From: Pleurotus djamor
Lineage: Eukaryota > Basidiomycota > Agaricomycetes > Agaricales > Pleurotaceae
DNA: 64,000 bases
NCBI GenBank assembly: GCA_029747585.1
Contig: JAPEVF010000067.1
Span: 62,001 to 126,000 of the forward strand
Direction of reading: 5' to 3'
The notes under the pieces were generated by a model. That model was not told the DNA's origin. It made no database searches and saw only the letters and a list, made by a program, of their open reading frames with translations. The position numbers and the translations under genes were made by a program. How positions within the stretch are numbered: position 1 is the first letter of the stretch; each line of letters begins with the position of its first letter. Below, piece by piece: positions 32,771-45,507 of the stretch.

Positions 32771-35616
32771 TCACCTCGAGGCGGGAATGTCCTGGTCCAC
32801 AAGGCTGACCAAGTCAGAGAGCGCGGAAGAAAGACAGCCTAGGTCCCTTCGCTCCAGTGGCAGAGCTATTTCGCGCTTGCTAGTACTTGGGTTTCCAAAG
32901 CATTTCTAGAAAAGCACCAAAATTAGCAACCAATGAATAGCTTTAGTTCTCATGGCGCATGCTTTACCTTGAATACCTCGAACTTCTTAGAGAATAGCGG
33001 CACCTTGGTGCCAGTGTTGAAGAGCTTGAAGAAGCTTCCGTCAGCACCAGCATTGACGTTGAGGCCAGCGGTGACCTCGACGCAGCCGTCAAGACTTGCA
33101 GTAGCACCTCGCGCTCGGTAGTGGTGACCAACGTATGGTCCAGCGACTGGACGCACCGTTGGAGCGGTTACGTTCGATGGAAGAGGAGAGACTTTGGGAG
33201 TCGCAATGGCCTGAGAGGCACTATACACCGGAGTAGAGGAGGAAACTGATTCAGTGTACTTAGGCGCATCCGGTGCCAAGGTTGTAGAGTAATCAGCCTT
33301 GTGGGTAGACGTCGAAGAGGCGATATATGAGGAATTGGAGCTAGAGAGGGGAGTGTCACTAGCTGATGAGCTTGGGATGGGGTACCCGGTCGTGACTGTA
33401 ACTGTGACTGTAACGGGACTAGGGCAATTATCACCATGGATATCGGATTTGGTAGGGGTAGAGACTGTTGTCAGAGATGGGATGAAGGTGGAACTGCTCA
33501 ATACTGCACTTGATGACGAAGGTTTAGTATCCGTCTTACTGGGCACTGCGGTATCGGTAGGCAGGGGCGATAGGATTGGAAGGAGGACTGTGTTTGAGAC
33601 CGAAGGCTGCGGCAGCGATACGCTCGGGCTACTGTCTGAATGAGTGGCGGAAAATAGTGAGCTGCTTGAATCAGGGAGGGCTTTGGATGAAGATGACGAT
33701 ACAATGCTTGTGGTAGAGAGCGTGGAAATCACGGAGGCTTTGGAAGAAACTGTGGTGAACGTCGTGGATGGAGTTGACGAGGTTGCCGAACTACTCGCAG
33801 AAGAGTGTAGAATCGTGCTGGCAGATGCGTGCTCGTTGAGGTCGAGAGACAATGTGGCGCTGGCATCGAGATCAAGGAAGACGGTGGCTTTGGCCAGACC
33901 TTTGAGCGCGGATATACCGAATTCGACTCTTGGAATTAAATGAGCTTCTATGCTGCCCTTAACTGAGATCGATTGGTCGACAGATAGTTTGAGAGCTGTG
34001 ATAGTTTCAGTTATATAATGTTTCTGTCAATTTAGGATGCGACCTACGACTATCTGCTGGTACGAAGTTCCCTCCAGAAGCTTGCGATGCTGAAGGCGGG
34101 AAGAACAGTTTGGTACCTTGCGTATGGTATGCCATGCCGAGTTTGATGTTGAGATCGGACTGCAAGGAAGCCCTTGCTTGGCCTTGAATCTTGAATGTTG
34201 GTCCGATAGACAGAATCCTGGAGTAGGTCACTCAGCGATTGATGAATTACAATGGAGAGCTGGGTTGCGTACCCTGGAAAGTCGAGTCCAGGAACTCCAA
34301 CCTCGAAGAAAGATATCACTCCCGAGTCAATGCTTCCCTATGAGAAGAAGATAAACATCTGACAATGAAGAGATCTACCAAGGACTCACTGAAGCAGAAG
34401 CGACCAGGTTCAGGGTTCCAGCGAAGTCAGCGTCCAGACCTGGACAGTGTTAGTAAATGATGCTCGATGCCAACTCAATCAATCCAAGCAGCTTACCGGC
34501 AAAAAGTGCGAATTCCGAAATACTGGGAGGTATCAAGGAGCCCTTTGCAACAACGCCAACTTGAACAAGGGCATGGAGATTGGTATTGACATCGACGCTG
34601 ATAGATGCGGAGGTAGCTATTTCTCCTGGAGCACTGGCAGGGCAGGACAAGCTTTTTGAAAGAAGCGGGAAGTCCTTGTTGACGTCGATAGGCGAGAGAT
34701 TGACCGTCTTCGAAAGGTCTATTTTACTGATAGCTAAGGCCGGGGCGTCTGTCATTTATTTCAGTCGGAGGGAGTATGATGGCACTTACAACCAAGAGCG
34801 TCGCCAACATCCTTGCCGATGCCTTCAAGGCCATCTTTGATACCATCGAAAATTCCTCGACGTGCAAAACGATCTGTTGCATGACGCTTAATTGGGCTGA
34901 GACCGCTAGGCTTGTCTTCGACGGCTTCAGGGACTGTACTCCCTTGGATGAAGAATGCTACCTCTCCAAGTCTAATGAAGGCGGATATAAGCTTCTCTGC
35001 GACTGACCAAGGGAACGTCGAGGCGGCTCACTGAGATGGGTCGATGGCCTCAAAGTTTGTGTCCAGCGTTATACCCTGGACTTGTGGTAAAGTCCCCCGG
35101 CGATGCAGGCGACGTTTGACGTCGGCAGGAATGGTTTGGTTAGTGTGAACCCAGTTTCGGACGACGCGGGCGAAAGCACTCTTTCCGCACTGAAGACAAT
35201 ATCAGCGGAAGAACCAAGAACATCGCAAGAACAAGGCATACATTATCTGGGAGGCGAACAATTTTCCCTGCGGCACGGTTTCTTCGAAAGAGATGACCAC
35301 ATGTGCTTGGGTCCTGGCACACGAGGCGTATGTCTTGAACATCGGCGTTTGGGCTGCATCCTAGGATGACCCATCCTGCGGCGGGCGTGATGTCAGAAAT
35401 GGCATCGGCTGAACCCGACTAAGGGGTTGTCAATAGGGAAGAAGAACATGAAAAATGTAAAGAGCTCACAATCTCCAAGGTTCCAAGAACCTGGCCATTC
35501 TTGCGGAGATTATAAGAACATTGCCCGCCGAAACAAGGTTTGTTCCAGTCGTTCGAAGCAAAGACTACTGAAGAAGTAAGGAAAGTAAAAGAAAGGACAG
35601 TGATGAGATGGTTCAT
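32771..35616 (-). CDS. Large secreted/cell-surface protein with Ser/Thr-rich region (DUF7223-like)
   Basis: Start 35616 with a signal peptide (MNHLITVLSFTFLTSSVVFA) then NDWNKPCFGGQCSYNL. Further exons include DITPAAGWVILGCSPNADVQ and IRLVCQDPSTCGHLF, GIFDGIKDGLEGIGKDVGDALG, KIDLSKTVNLSPIDV, LSCPASAPGEIATSASISVD, GKDVG- and VGVPGLDFPG-containing beta-rich text, and a long exon (33852 to about 32968). That exon has a Ser/Thr stalk of about 200 residues with PVTVTVTVTTGYP, expected to be heavily O-glycosylated. The final exon (to stop 32773-32771) encodes KCFGNPSTSKREIALPLERR. The organisation resembles an extracellular basidiomycete family that I know by its DUF7223 region. No GPI signal or TM helix is seen at the C-terminus. 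Function unknown, possibly wall- or substrate-binding. Confidence 0.7.
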
Positions 35617-36412
35617 CCCGAAAGAATGTGGGGTTGAAAGAGCGAAAGGAAAGAAGATGCAGATGCAGACCCACAGCCTCAGAGGATGTCGAATTTATAC
35701 AAGACTCAGGATATTTTGAATATGCATCGCTGTGAGGTACAACGGGCACGAAGCCCGCGTTCGTTACTTGACGAAAGAGATGATAGTCAGATGCATTGGC
35801 ATACCAACAGGCGCTTCCTGTCCCCGACATGCTTGTTCAATGGGCTGTAACTGTTTGGGACGAGGAACCGACATCAAGAGGCGGTCAATCAGTCATGATC
35901 GTCGGCTAATGATATTGGAGACTCGGCGTAGTTATGGACAATGTTGTGACATCTAGGAGAAAGGAAGATAACTGACAATCGAAAACACAGACAACGACGG
36001 AAAACGACACACCAGATGACGGATGGGAACACCTTGGTCTCCGACATCATCAAAGAAGTCGAGATCTAGCAAATTTCTGAAGGTCAGAGGGCGATGATGG
36101 AAATTATGATGCCATTAATAGGTCGCAAGGAGAGCAAAAGAAACTAAAAGTCACAAAGCAGGAATGCCGACGGTTCTAGGTGGATTATAGGTAGAAAAAA
36201 CATGCTCGTGGGATGCAAAGTCCATATGACCAAACGATTGTATATGATGTGATAGGTGGGAGTATTGTAGGTGCAACACAGTTGTCCATTAAGCTGAAGA
36301 AAACGAGAGAGCAACGAAGAGAGTGATCATCAGCAAACAAGAAATAGCCAAAGTTCCAGAGTAGGATTAAATCCACAACAAGAGTCCACGAAAGAAAATA
36401 GTCCTTGACGAA
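35617..36412. other. Intergenic, about 800 bp
   Basis: Promoter side of the secreted-protein gene and 3' flank of the chitin synthase. Only short motif-free frames are present. Confidence 0.45.
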
Positions 36413-39400
36413 CTAAGCATTGCTAAGAAGTATATCGTCAATAGCATCGTTGATGACTTTCTTGCGGGACGACAGATCCATCCCAAACTGTTCTTCTAAT
36501 TGTTTTCGGATTTCTCTCTTGGTTATCGAATTGAGGTCCGCAGTGCGGAGGATCTCTTGAACCGCGCGTTGGATGGAAGCCTCAGACGGCGCTCCTGGTG
36601 GTGAGTCCGACGTCGGTATCGGAATGTCGAGGTAATTCGTGACAGGTCGCGACGGGGCAGGTTGGTACATCATGCCGTACTGTGACTGGGGCGTGTTTCG
36701 ACCGGACTGATATCCGGGAGGGGGAAGCATCGCTTGAGAGGGCGACGGAGAATGAGCACGAGGTTCGTAGTAGGTTTCACGGCCATAGATGGATGCTGTA
36801 TGAGACTCAGCATATCCTTCGTTCTTGAACTTTTGAGGTGGAACCCAAGATCCAATGCTGTGGTTAGACTCCTTGTCCCAAAGCTCGTTTTCCTGAAACG
36901 AACATGAGCGGCAGTGGGCATGAGAGGTCAAGAAAACGCACATAGTCCGTCCACGACTTCAAAGGAATAACGCGGGGATCAAATTTGCCTTCGTCCTGAA
37001 AATGATGGAATTAACAGAGGAACCAACGAAGTCGAGGTCGATCACTTACGTGCACGATCAGTTTCTTTCCAGATTCACCCATGACAACACGAGTGGCACC
37101 CCAAGAGAAATCGTCCATCTTCCAGAAGGAGTAAAGAGGAAGGAAGAACGAGAAGACAGGGATGGCAAGGATGTAGAAGATCATCCAACCGATCATATCC
37201 CACTTGCGGCGAAGGATGAACACCAAAGCCTGGATACCATAGATAGCAGCTATCATGATGAGAGAGATCGTTGGGATTGCCTTTCCGAGACCGGCTGTGA
37301 GGTATATGAGGTACACGAGCTATGAAAAAGTATGAATAAGCAATGAAAGAGAGCAAGTGGCAAGTGACTCACATATGCAACAGTGACTGGTTGGGTGATG
37401 GTCGAAACGAGATCGATCATGACGATGAAGCGCATGGAGAAACAACAGAAACCGCAAAGTTGATCCAAGAAGACGAGTTCTCCCAAATTGTGGACTGTGG
37501 AGTTAATCCAGCGACGACGTTGGGAGAGCAAAACTTTCCAATCGTCGGGGGCGACAGTGTAGGCATGGGCGTCCCGAATGAACTGAGTCTTAAACCGAGG
37601 GAAGTGCTTGAGAAGAAGGGTAGTCAAGTAACGATCTTCACCAAGATGCAACAAGTTCTTCATGTGGAGGGTATCGACGCGATTCTCCGAATAGTCATGA
37701 ATCATCTGGTTGGAGATGAGGAGGGGCTTGTGCGTGTCCGGCGTGCGAAGGCGGTAAAGGGTGAAACAACCAGGAAGACAAGTGACCGAACCGAAGAGAC
37801 TCTCGAATGCCTTGGCCATATGATGGGAAAGGAAATATTCGTACACCTGCAGCTCGTGTTAAAGTGGAGAACTTAAGGGTGGACGAGTGTACGTACCTGC
37901 ATCATTGTGATGATGGATTGCTTCGCGTTCGCCAGTTCAGTTTCACCGCAGACACCCAAGAGCTTCTTGTCGTGTATCATACTATAAAGTTGTTGGTCAA
38001 AAGAAGGCACGGAGGAAAGACACGGCCACATACGCAGAGATAAGCCTGTTCACCGAGAAAGGATCGACAGTGGTATCGGCGTCAACCATGAACAAGTATT
38101 CGTAGAAGGTCGGGTTGACACCAATAACATTCTTGATCTGATGATACATCTCCAGTTCCAGAGGATTCATGGGAGCATTGAAGTGAACCTAAGGGCAGAN
38201 GNCGANGGTGAGCCCCTGTCGNNCAAACNGATTCAGCTNGTNCTGACCTTATTCAAGAAGTGCATCAACAGCATTTGAGAGTCTCGTTTACCACGATTAC
38301 CCGGCCTTGAGCGCTCCGTCGGTTTACCAATCTTGACGACGACGAGGTAAGGGACGACATGACCAGAGCACTCGTAGAGACCCGAGTAGACTTTGCCCAT
38401 GTTGTGTTGGCGAGCACCCTCTCCGAGAGACAAGAAGCTCAAGGGTTCCGGGTCAAGGTTGGGGTCGGCGCCAAGGATATCGAGGACGATGCGCGGGGTA
38501 GGCCTATCGTTACCGGAACCAACGATCATACCATCACAGATGATCATCAACAGCTTGCGTTTGTCATCATATTTCATCTGCGCAAGCGAGTCGATGGTGC
38601 GGCGGAGCGAGGCATCGTCTTCAGTATAACACGGGACCTGGCAGATAACGAATTTATCGTGGTCTTCCGGCGCACGAGGTGCAGAGAAGTTGACCGAGGC
38701 CAGGAACTTGAACCCAATGATAGCCACCATCATNGCAGACAAGACGAGCAAGATGTAGGTGGCGAACTGACATTGCGCCGATTCACGGTTATCCACCTTG
38801 CCGATGAGGAAAAGGTTGCGAAGACAGATCCTTTGGCGGGAGAGGACATCGGGGGGAATGTTGAGTTCATCGAGCGTCTTCGTGATATCCGTACCCGCGT
38901 GGAACTTGAAGACATCAACAATNGACGAATGCATGAANTTCGTGTCAACTTGNGGCGCCTGAGTNCCGGGAGGNGACATNACGGCGGGAGGACTCGAGAT
39001 ATACGATGAGATATCATACACCATGCCTCTGTACGTGGCCACAAGTTTACCAGTAGCAGCCATATTCCTCAGTTCCTTGGGTGTATAGCCTACAAAGCCC
39101 ACACGGGAGTTGTATCGCATGACGACCATGTTCTCGAAATACCAGTCGGGCCTCGGATCGTTGGTGAAAACGCGGAAGTCGTGGTACTGAGCGTCGAGAT
39201 TGGTATTGTTCGCCGAGTTCAGAGTAATGAACGGACTGATGCTACCGTCAATACCGTTGCACAGGGAGCTGACCTGAACACTAGCTTCAGCATACATCAC
39301 GACAACAAAGTAAAGGACATACTTGGACAGGGAAAAGATTGTCGGCAACAACACCACCATACTTCAAAATAGACTTCCGAGGGACAACACTGATGGCGCG

Positions 39401-42400
39401 CCCATGAACCTCTGCGATGGCATTCAAATCNAAGACCTCGCCGCGNATGGCCGTCAGAACATTNCCGGGGTTGAGCTGNACGGAATGCGACGACAACTCT
39501 CTCAANTTGAAGACGTGTTGTGTCGGACAAATGAGAAGACCAAGGACGGCNATGACGAAGGTAGTACAACCACAGATGAACCAAATCAACAGGTTCAAAG
39601 CAAGCTTCTCNCTCCACGCCTGGCGCACATCCATACGCTTCATGCGACCAAGGTGNGTCAGGCAGAAGTTCGGAACCCAGAACGTGAGCATCCAGCAGAT
39701 AGCGACCCAGCGCCGACGAGCAGAAGACTCCTTCAACACCTCAGTCGTTTCACCCTCNTGAACATCACCAGGGAGCGCCTCCTTATCCAGTAATCCCTTC
39801 TTATCAGCATTTTGGAACATNTTGCGTGAGGGGGCATACGACTCCGAGCCGAAGTTCGAAACAGAGTCGTCACGTTGACTCGTGAACCGACTGCGACCAT
39901 CAAAGTCTTCGCTCCGGAGAGACTTCTGTTCATCGGCATCATCATCATAAAGGTCGGCTCGCTGGAAGGGCGAAGCATTCGAGACGAGAGGCAGCGCTTG
40001 GTTCGAGGTGTTGAAAGGATCAGAATANCCTCCCGCCCAAGGGGAGGCATCCCCTTCCGCGCCAGGAGATGAGTACGGCCCATATGGGTCACCCAGTGCA
40101 CCGGCACCTGCAGCCAAACCAGCACCGGCCTCAGCATCCTTAATACGATTTCGCTTCTGCTCCTCCACATCTCTTGAACGAATGTGATCTTCAAGTCGAT
40201 GGAAGGCAGCTTGCGATAGGAAGACCTAGCGTAAGGACATAGATGTGAGCCTCAGCAGACCATAACAAGGGACAAAAACTTGCCTTCTGTTGACCAAGGA
40301 CGATATCCTTATCATTCATTCCCAATGCTGTTCGTGCTTGTTGTACCCATTCTTGTGGTGTTCCCTCAGAGACACCAGCAGCGACCAAACCTTCCTTGTA
40401 CCTCTCACAGAACTCGTCAGGCGTCATCCCGACCTCAAAGACATTGATACTCCGACGAGCGACCTCGGATAGACCGACGCTTCGGACTTGTCCCTTGACA
40501 CTCCTGCCCTCCAGTTGATTCGGCAGCTGCGAGTCGTTGGGGTTGATACAGAAGATGTACCAAGCCTGGGTCTCATCTAAGGTCTCGAAGAGTGTATCCA
40601 ACGCAGCTCGGAACTCGCCCGCGATGCATGGGATGCCCCCAACAGTAGGAATGTTTTCGTCATCGTGATCATCATCAACGCCCTCCTTGACGGTAGGCAT
40701 GCGACGGATGGTGCCTTTCCTCCTGGTCGACGGGGCACGCATTGGCTTGACTGGCTGTTGAGCTGCGACGATGGTCTCTTCATTGCGTGGATGCGCCTGG
40801 GTAGCGATGGCCTTGGCGGAGAAGAGGCCCTTGATGAAAGGATTGTTCGAGCCAGAAGTATCTGAACCGTCAGAGGTACCACGGAGCAGGGAGACGAAGT
40901 CGGGATTGAGAGAATCGAGATTACGTTCAAGGAAGTTCTCCGATGAGTACGTAACGGGGCCGTTGAAGTGATGGACGGTGAAGGCGGGGAAACCAGAGCG
41001 GTCCATAGTCCCAGTCTTGAATGATGAGTGATTACCCCAACGCTTGCTGAAGGCTTCCACCATCGTCAGGTTCGTCTTCTTTGGAGCACGCCTAGCTTGA
41101 TCGTCCATGATGTGGATGAGACCACCAGGCTGGTTCTGAAGCAGACGAAGACATTCTGAGTTATCGAAGTAGGGAATTTGAGGAACAAATCGCGATATGC
41201 CTTCAGCATTGTATTCGCTGACGTGGCTTTCGAAGAGCTGCTTCTGAATCCAATTCTGCAGGCGCTCGTTTGCGAAGTTGATACAGAATTGGTCGAGGGA
41301 GTTGGGGCGACTCGTCATATTCTGTGGGCCGGGTAGGTCAAAGAGACCGATGAATGTTGAAAAGTCGTCACGGCAAAGTCGTTGATTGATATGTTCATTA
41401 ATCCAAGCGAAAAGAAGGGAGTACAGGGTTTTAGCGAGGTCGTCGCGATTGTCAGAAGCGCCATCTGGGTCGAGGAACACTGTGCAGAGCTCCTTCTTCA
41501 GCAGCTTGGTCTTGTATGATAGCGTGGACTCCAGGGCAGAGGGCTGTACTCCTAGGAAATCAGCGACAACCTCGAGGATGTCTGTGTTGCGAACGACGGC
41601 AGCATCCTCGTTGCGAGACCTATCGATCGTAAACTCCAAGTTGCCTAGGTGCAGGATCGCGGCAATAAGTTGACACGTCTGGGCCACCAATCGTTTGGAG
41701 AGACCGATTGTCTTGAGGGCGACTTTGAGCTGCTCAAAGCGTACCGCGTCTTCATCACGAGCCGAAGGGTCCCGCCTAGGTGCGGTCCGCTGCCCGAGGT
41801 ATCGGTATGTCATCTTGTCAAGGAGGTGAAGATGCTGTCGTTCCTCGGGGGAGGCACCGGCAACAAGGTAGTAGAAGATGTGGAAGTTGCGCTCGCCAGA
41901 CGGAGCACCAGCGACTCGGTTGCGCTCCAAATAGTAGTCCAATGTCTTGACCCCAGAAAGGCGGCCTCGATCAGAAAACTGAAGCTCAGTGTATTTTCCG
42001 AATCGGGAGGCGTTTGGGTTGAAGAGGGTCCTGGCGTTACCAAATGTTTCGAGAACAAACTCAGCTGCGGGGACTTGCGTCGCAAGCTTAGAGCCCTTCT
42101 TCCCAGGATTGCTGACACTGAGCTCGAGTAAAGTCTTGATAGCCAACCGTCTGTTCTCAGATTTGCCGCTGCCCGTCTCACCACTGAAACTGATGAGCAT
42201 AGCTCAATGCCTAGGCGACCAAAACTCACCTCAAAAGAATGGACTGGTCCTGCGCCGTCCTTCGCATGTGGTAGTAGGCATTGTTGGCGATTTGGAATAT
42301 ATGAGGCGGCAGTTTTTCCTTGTGCTCTGAGGTGTCTCTGTACTCTGCTGCATATTTCTGCAAAACCGAATCCGAGTTGCTGGGAACGTATTTGTGGGGG

Positions 42401-42567
42401 TTGACGGCGACGAGAGCTGATGTTCCTATATTCGTGTATATGTGGTCGGACATGAACCGTTCTCGAATACAGGCGACGATGACATCGTCCGAGATGTTGG
42501 AGAGCTCAGAGAGGTCCGTGATGGCCTCCAGCCGCTGGTGGGCATTCATCGTCGACTGCCGATTCAT
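36413..42567 (-). CDS. Chitin synthase with N-terminal myosin motor-like domain (class V/VII type)
   Basis: Membrane enzyme polymerising UDP-GlcNAc into wall chitin. Start 42567, [20 protein letters not shown]. The myosin motor-like domain (about residues 1-770) has [12 protein letters not shown], the P-loop [12 protein letters not shown] across an intron, and [14 protein letters not shown] intron at 40283-40226 joins GQQK to [16 protein letters not shown]. Then come an acidic linker, TM helices, a cytochrome-b5-like region ([20 protein letters not shown]), and the GT2 catalytic domain: [45 protein letters not shown], and the product-site [13 protein letters not shown]. Further TM helices follow. 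The C-terminus is a DEK_C domain ([20 protein letters not shown]) ending LSNA. Roughly 1,900 residues, full length for the class. Ns in 38200-40030 blur a few residues but do not break the frame. Confidence 0.95.
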
Positions 42568-43399
42568 GCCAAGCGAGCTCGTCGTGAGGAGTAGCGACGA
42601 AAGGGTGTGGTAGGGAAGAGAACGTGGAGCTGCGGGCTGGCTTGCAGCAGACCCGCGTCGTGGATGACGGTGGGGAAGAGAGAAAAAGTGCTGGTAACGA
42701 TGCTGGCTCTTGGCGAGAAGATTTCCGGAAGGTCGTTCCCACGATCAATGCCGGCCGAGGAAGCGCTGAAAAACCATGAGCTTGCCCGGTCACACCAACC
42801 CGTTTCAAGAACAGCCTCGAACTGTATCCCCTCCTGGTTCATGCTCAACCGTGGCAGGCAGAAAATTATGCCTTTTGGATGCGCAGGTCATCATGGCCGA
42901 AAGCGTGTAAGTGATACAGGTAATTTAAAAATGACCATACAGCCTGGTACGCATTGCTCGGTTGAAGGCAGACGATTGTCGACAAATGGCCATGCTTGGA
43001 GACGCGTTCCTCAAGTTTTTTACAAGCACATAACTATCGCTGCGCGGAAGCCATAAGACCTCGCGGTACTCAAGCACTTTTTCAAAGCACCAAAGATTGA
43101 ATATTGAACGTTCAACTAGTCGTCTTTAGTGAGAGCCTCACCTCCTACGGTTCAAGAGTACAACTGACCTAGTAAAAAACATTCCCTAGGTATAACCAGG
43201 ATATCGCTTGTGATGCTATCCATGGACAATTCATGGCGCCCTGGCGACTAATCCTTGCTTAAAAACAACGTTCACGTATTATCAAACAATGGGCTAAAGT
43301 CCAGGGAACGACGAAGCGCCGGTGTTGGGCCATTACGCGCACCCAAGGCGTCGGAAACTCGGCCCTCTTCTTATCACAACTCCCCCATCTATATTAAGC

Positions 43400-44052
43400 A
43401 CTTCGCCCTCTGTCTCAACAACAAATTTCGACCATCAACGACTCAGCCTCATCCTTCCTCGAAAACTACATTCCTCACCTAGCTGATCGCACCGTACTAT
43501 CAAGTACCCCGACCCTCCATCCTCTATCCCCACGAGCGCAAGCGTCCTTTTTTCTTAGGTTCGCCGCGCAACGCAAGTCATCTGAAGCAAGCACAACCCC
43601 GTCATCAAAGCTAGCCTGAGCACAACGGCGGATTGGCTCGGTGATGGGCGGGATTGGCTGGCAATAGCAATGCCCACATACCGAGAAGAGAGCCTGCCGA
43701 TCCCCGAAAAAGCCTGGACAGTGAGCTTGGATGACTCCGCTCCAGCTGATGTACTCACCGTTGCCCCTTTCTTTAACCCTCCCTCGTACTTGCTGCCTCT
43801 CTCCAACAATCCCCCTCCCAACGGTTCCCCCTCCACACCGAACTCCTCCGGGGCCGCGTCGACCTCCGCGTGAACACATGGGAACTGTTCCCCGAAGCTT
43901 TCGCGATGCTTGCTGCAGGTCTATCAGTCTACCGTCTATCAACATTTCCACAACCGTATGTTGTCTCCCCCCTTTTAAGAAGCCCATTCCTTACTCACAC
44001 TGCTCAAGCCTACAGAACTAACTCCCACTATTCGCCCTGTCGTCGCAGCTAG
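43400..44052 (+). CDS. Uncertain protein-coding region, possibly multi-exon
   Basis: Two stretches read like protein. One includes ISTINDSASSFLENYIPHLA and SPRAQASFFLRFAAQRKSS (about 43425-43610). The second includes PEKAWTVSLDDSAPADVL and FFNPPSYLLPLSNNPP, followed in another frame by MNTWELFPEAFAMLAAGLS (about 43690-43960). They need at least one intron and one frame change to join. I do not recognise a family. It could be a small conserved fungal gene or chance open frames in C-rich DNA. Confidence 0.3.
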
Positions 44053-44621
44053 ACGAAATCCGTTGACGGAGAAGGTTTCTGATACCACCTCCAAGGCGAG
44101 TCCCACATCCGTTTGTTCTCGTGCTACGCTCATCTAAGGATCTACCTCATCTATAGCTGTGGACCGGCGCAAATAAGGCCTAACTCTGCCAGCTTCGCTC
44201 CCTTCCTCACGGTCTTGTAATGGTCTTGTCAAAATACTTGGACAAGTTACAAGTCAGAATGGGGAACTCAAGGTGGTGTTGAAGGCAGTTGTTCTGCATT
44301 GGGCAGGATGTAGGTGTAGTAGTAGCCAATAGAAATAGAATATTTGTATTTTTTACAGTGGCAATACATCCTTTTCAAGAATAATACACGCGAGACAGAA
44401 TGAGAGAAGCAGAGAAATGCTGAGAACTATTGGNTAGTCTCGGATAGTCTANGCACGAAANAGATCGGGTCAGAGAATCGGTCGTGAGACGGAGAGCCAC
44501 ACAGAACAGACGAGGCGCTTAGTTATCTCCGGCCGTCTCTGTCTCCCTCCGCCTGCCTCTGTGTGTCTCATCTGGGTTTCCACTGGGGATCAACCTCGAG
44601 AGGGACGCTGCCCCCTTGCAA

Positions 44622-45020
44622 TCAACCAGCCCAGTGGCACCAGCCTTTAGCGACGTTTTTGGCTGGCTCATGGACATCCCACATGCCCTTCATCCCACGC
44701 GCACGAGGGTGGTGAGCCTGACCCAAGGCAGCTGGCAGGACAAGGACAAGAGCGTTCAGCGCCTTGGACGAAAAAGCGGCAGCTAAAACACCCGAGTACA
44801 CGAAGTCCTCTGTGGGAGCCATCTTCCGATCCTCGAGGACCAAGATGTATGACGGGGGGCTCACCCGGTCAAGACGAAGAATACGAGGGTGGGTGCGAAA
44901 TTTCTGGAACAGAAACCGCAGTTGAACCTCCGGCGATGGTATGTTTTGCAAACGTGGTGATGGAGACAGAGAAACCATCGTGGGTGCAGTGAACGACTGT
45001 TCTCCTGCCCCTTCAATCAA
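44622..45020 (-). CDS. Uncertain open frame, hypothetical protein
   Basis: A 132-codon frame from MIEGAGEQSFTAPTMVSLSP to GWCHWAG, with a mildly hydrophobic middle (SSKALNALVLVLPAALG). An overlapping frame lies just upstream (45013-45204). No family was recognised and the start is not convincing. Confidence 0.25.
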   Translation of the reverse strand: MIEGAGEQSFTAPTMVSLSPSPRLQNIPSPEVQLRFLFQKFRTHPRILRLDRVSPPSYILVLEDRKMAPTEDFVYSGVLAAAFSSKALNALVLVLPAALGQAHHPRARGMKGMWDVHEPAKNVAKGWCHWAG

Positions 45021-45452
45021 CGATTCGTGTGCGTGTCGAGCGAGACGAGTGTGTTATGAGGTCCATCCAGCCCTCGTGCCAGATCCCAAACCGAAACATC
45101 CGCTCAAAACCCTCCCTCGGAAGATCTTTGGGTAGTAACGGAGTCTGGGGAGTTTCTGGTATGGCACTTGGCCAAAATTTAAGACCGGGTCCAGCTAGAA
45201 CCAATCGAGGAGGGCAGTATCCTCAGACCTTAGCCCGCGCGCGAGAAAGACAAATAATGTCTGTGTGGAACGAGCGTCGTGGTCTTCGGACTGTGGTGGT
45301 GGTTGAACGGGACTCAACGTGGCCACTTATAAGAGGCGATGACGCCGATGAGACGAAACAAACAAACCCCTTTCTCCTCGTCACATGGGAATTATCTCAG
45401 GGATCCAGTCTGTACGAGTCAAAGGTTCGGGGGGTATGGCTGTGTCCCGCCC

Positions 45453-45460
45453 ATAAATAT
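45453..45460 (+). promoter_or_regulatory. TATA-like box of DUF4139 gene A
   Basis: ATAAATAT, 48-55 bp before the ATG at 45508, followed directly by GACCCTG. The tandem copy has TATAAAAT followed by GACCCTTG at the equivalent place, which supports a shared ancestral core promoter. Confidence 0.5.
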
Positions 45461-45507
45461 GACCCTGTTGAACATATCGCGACCTTCACCCTTTCTTTAC
45501 AACCACT

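Larger units (their letters stand above)
42568..45452. other. Gene-poor 2.9-kb interval upstream of chitin synthase
   Basis: This interval separates the divergent chitin synthase (minus) and DUF4139 gene A (plus), so both promoters lie here. It contains two uncertain coding candidates (43400-44052 plus and 44622-45020 minus), listed separately. The remainder, including 44053-44600 with scattered Ns, has no recognisable content. Confidence 0.45.

Noticed and set aside
33299..33643. Plus-strand frame rich in Val/Thr
   Set aside because: It is the antisense of the Ser/Thr-rich stalk of the secreted protein.
38359..39009. 216-codon plus-strand frame
   Set aside because: It lies antisense to chitin synthase exons and is a composition-driven shadow.
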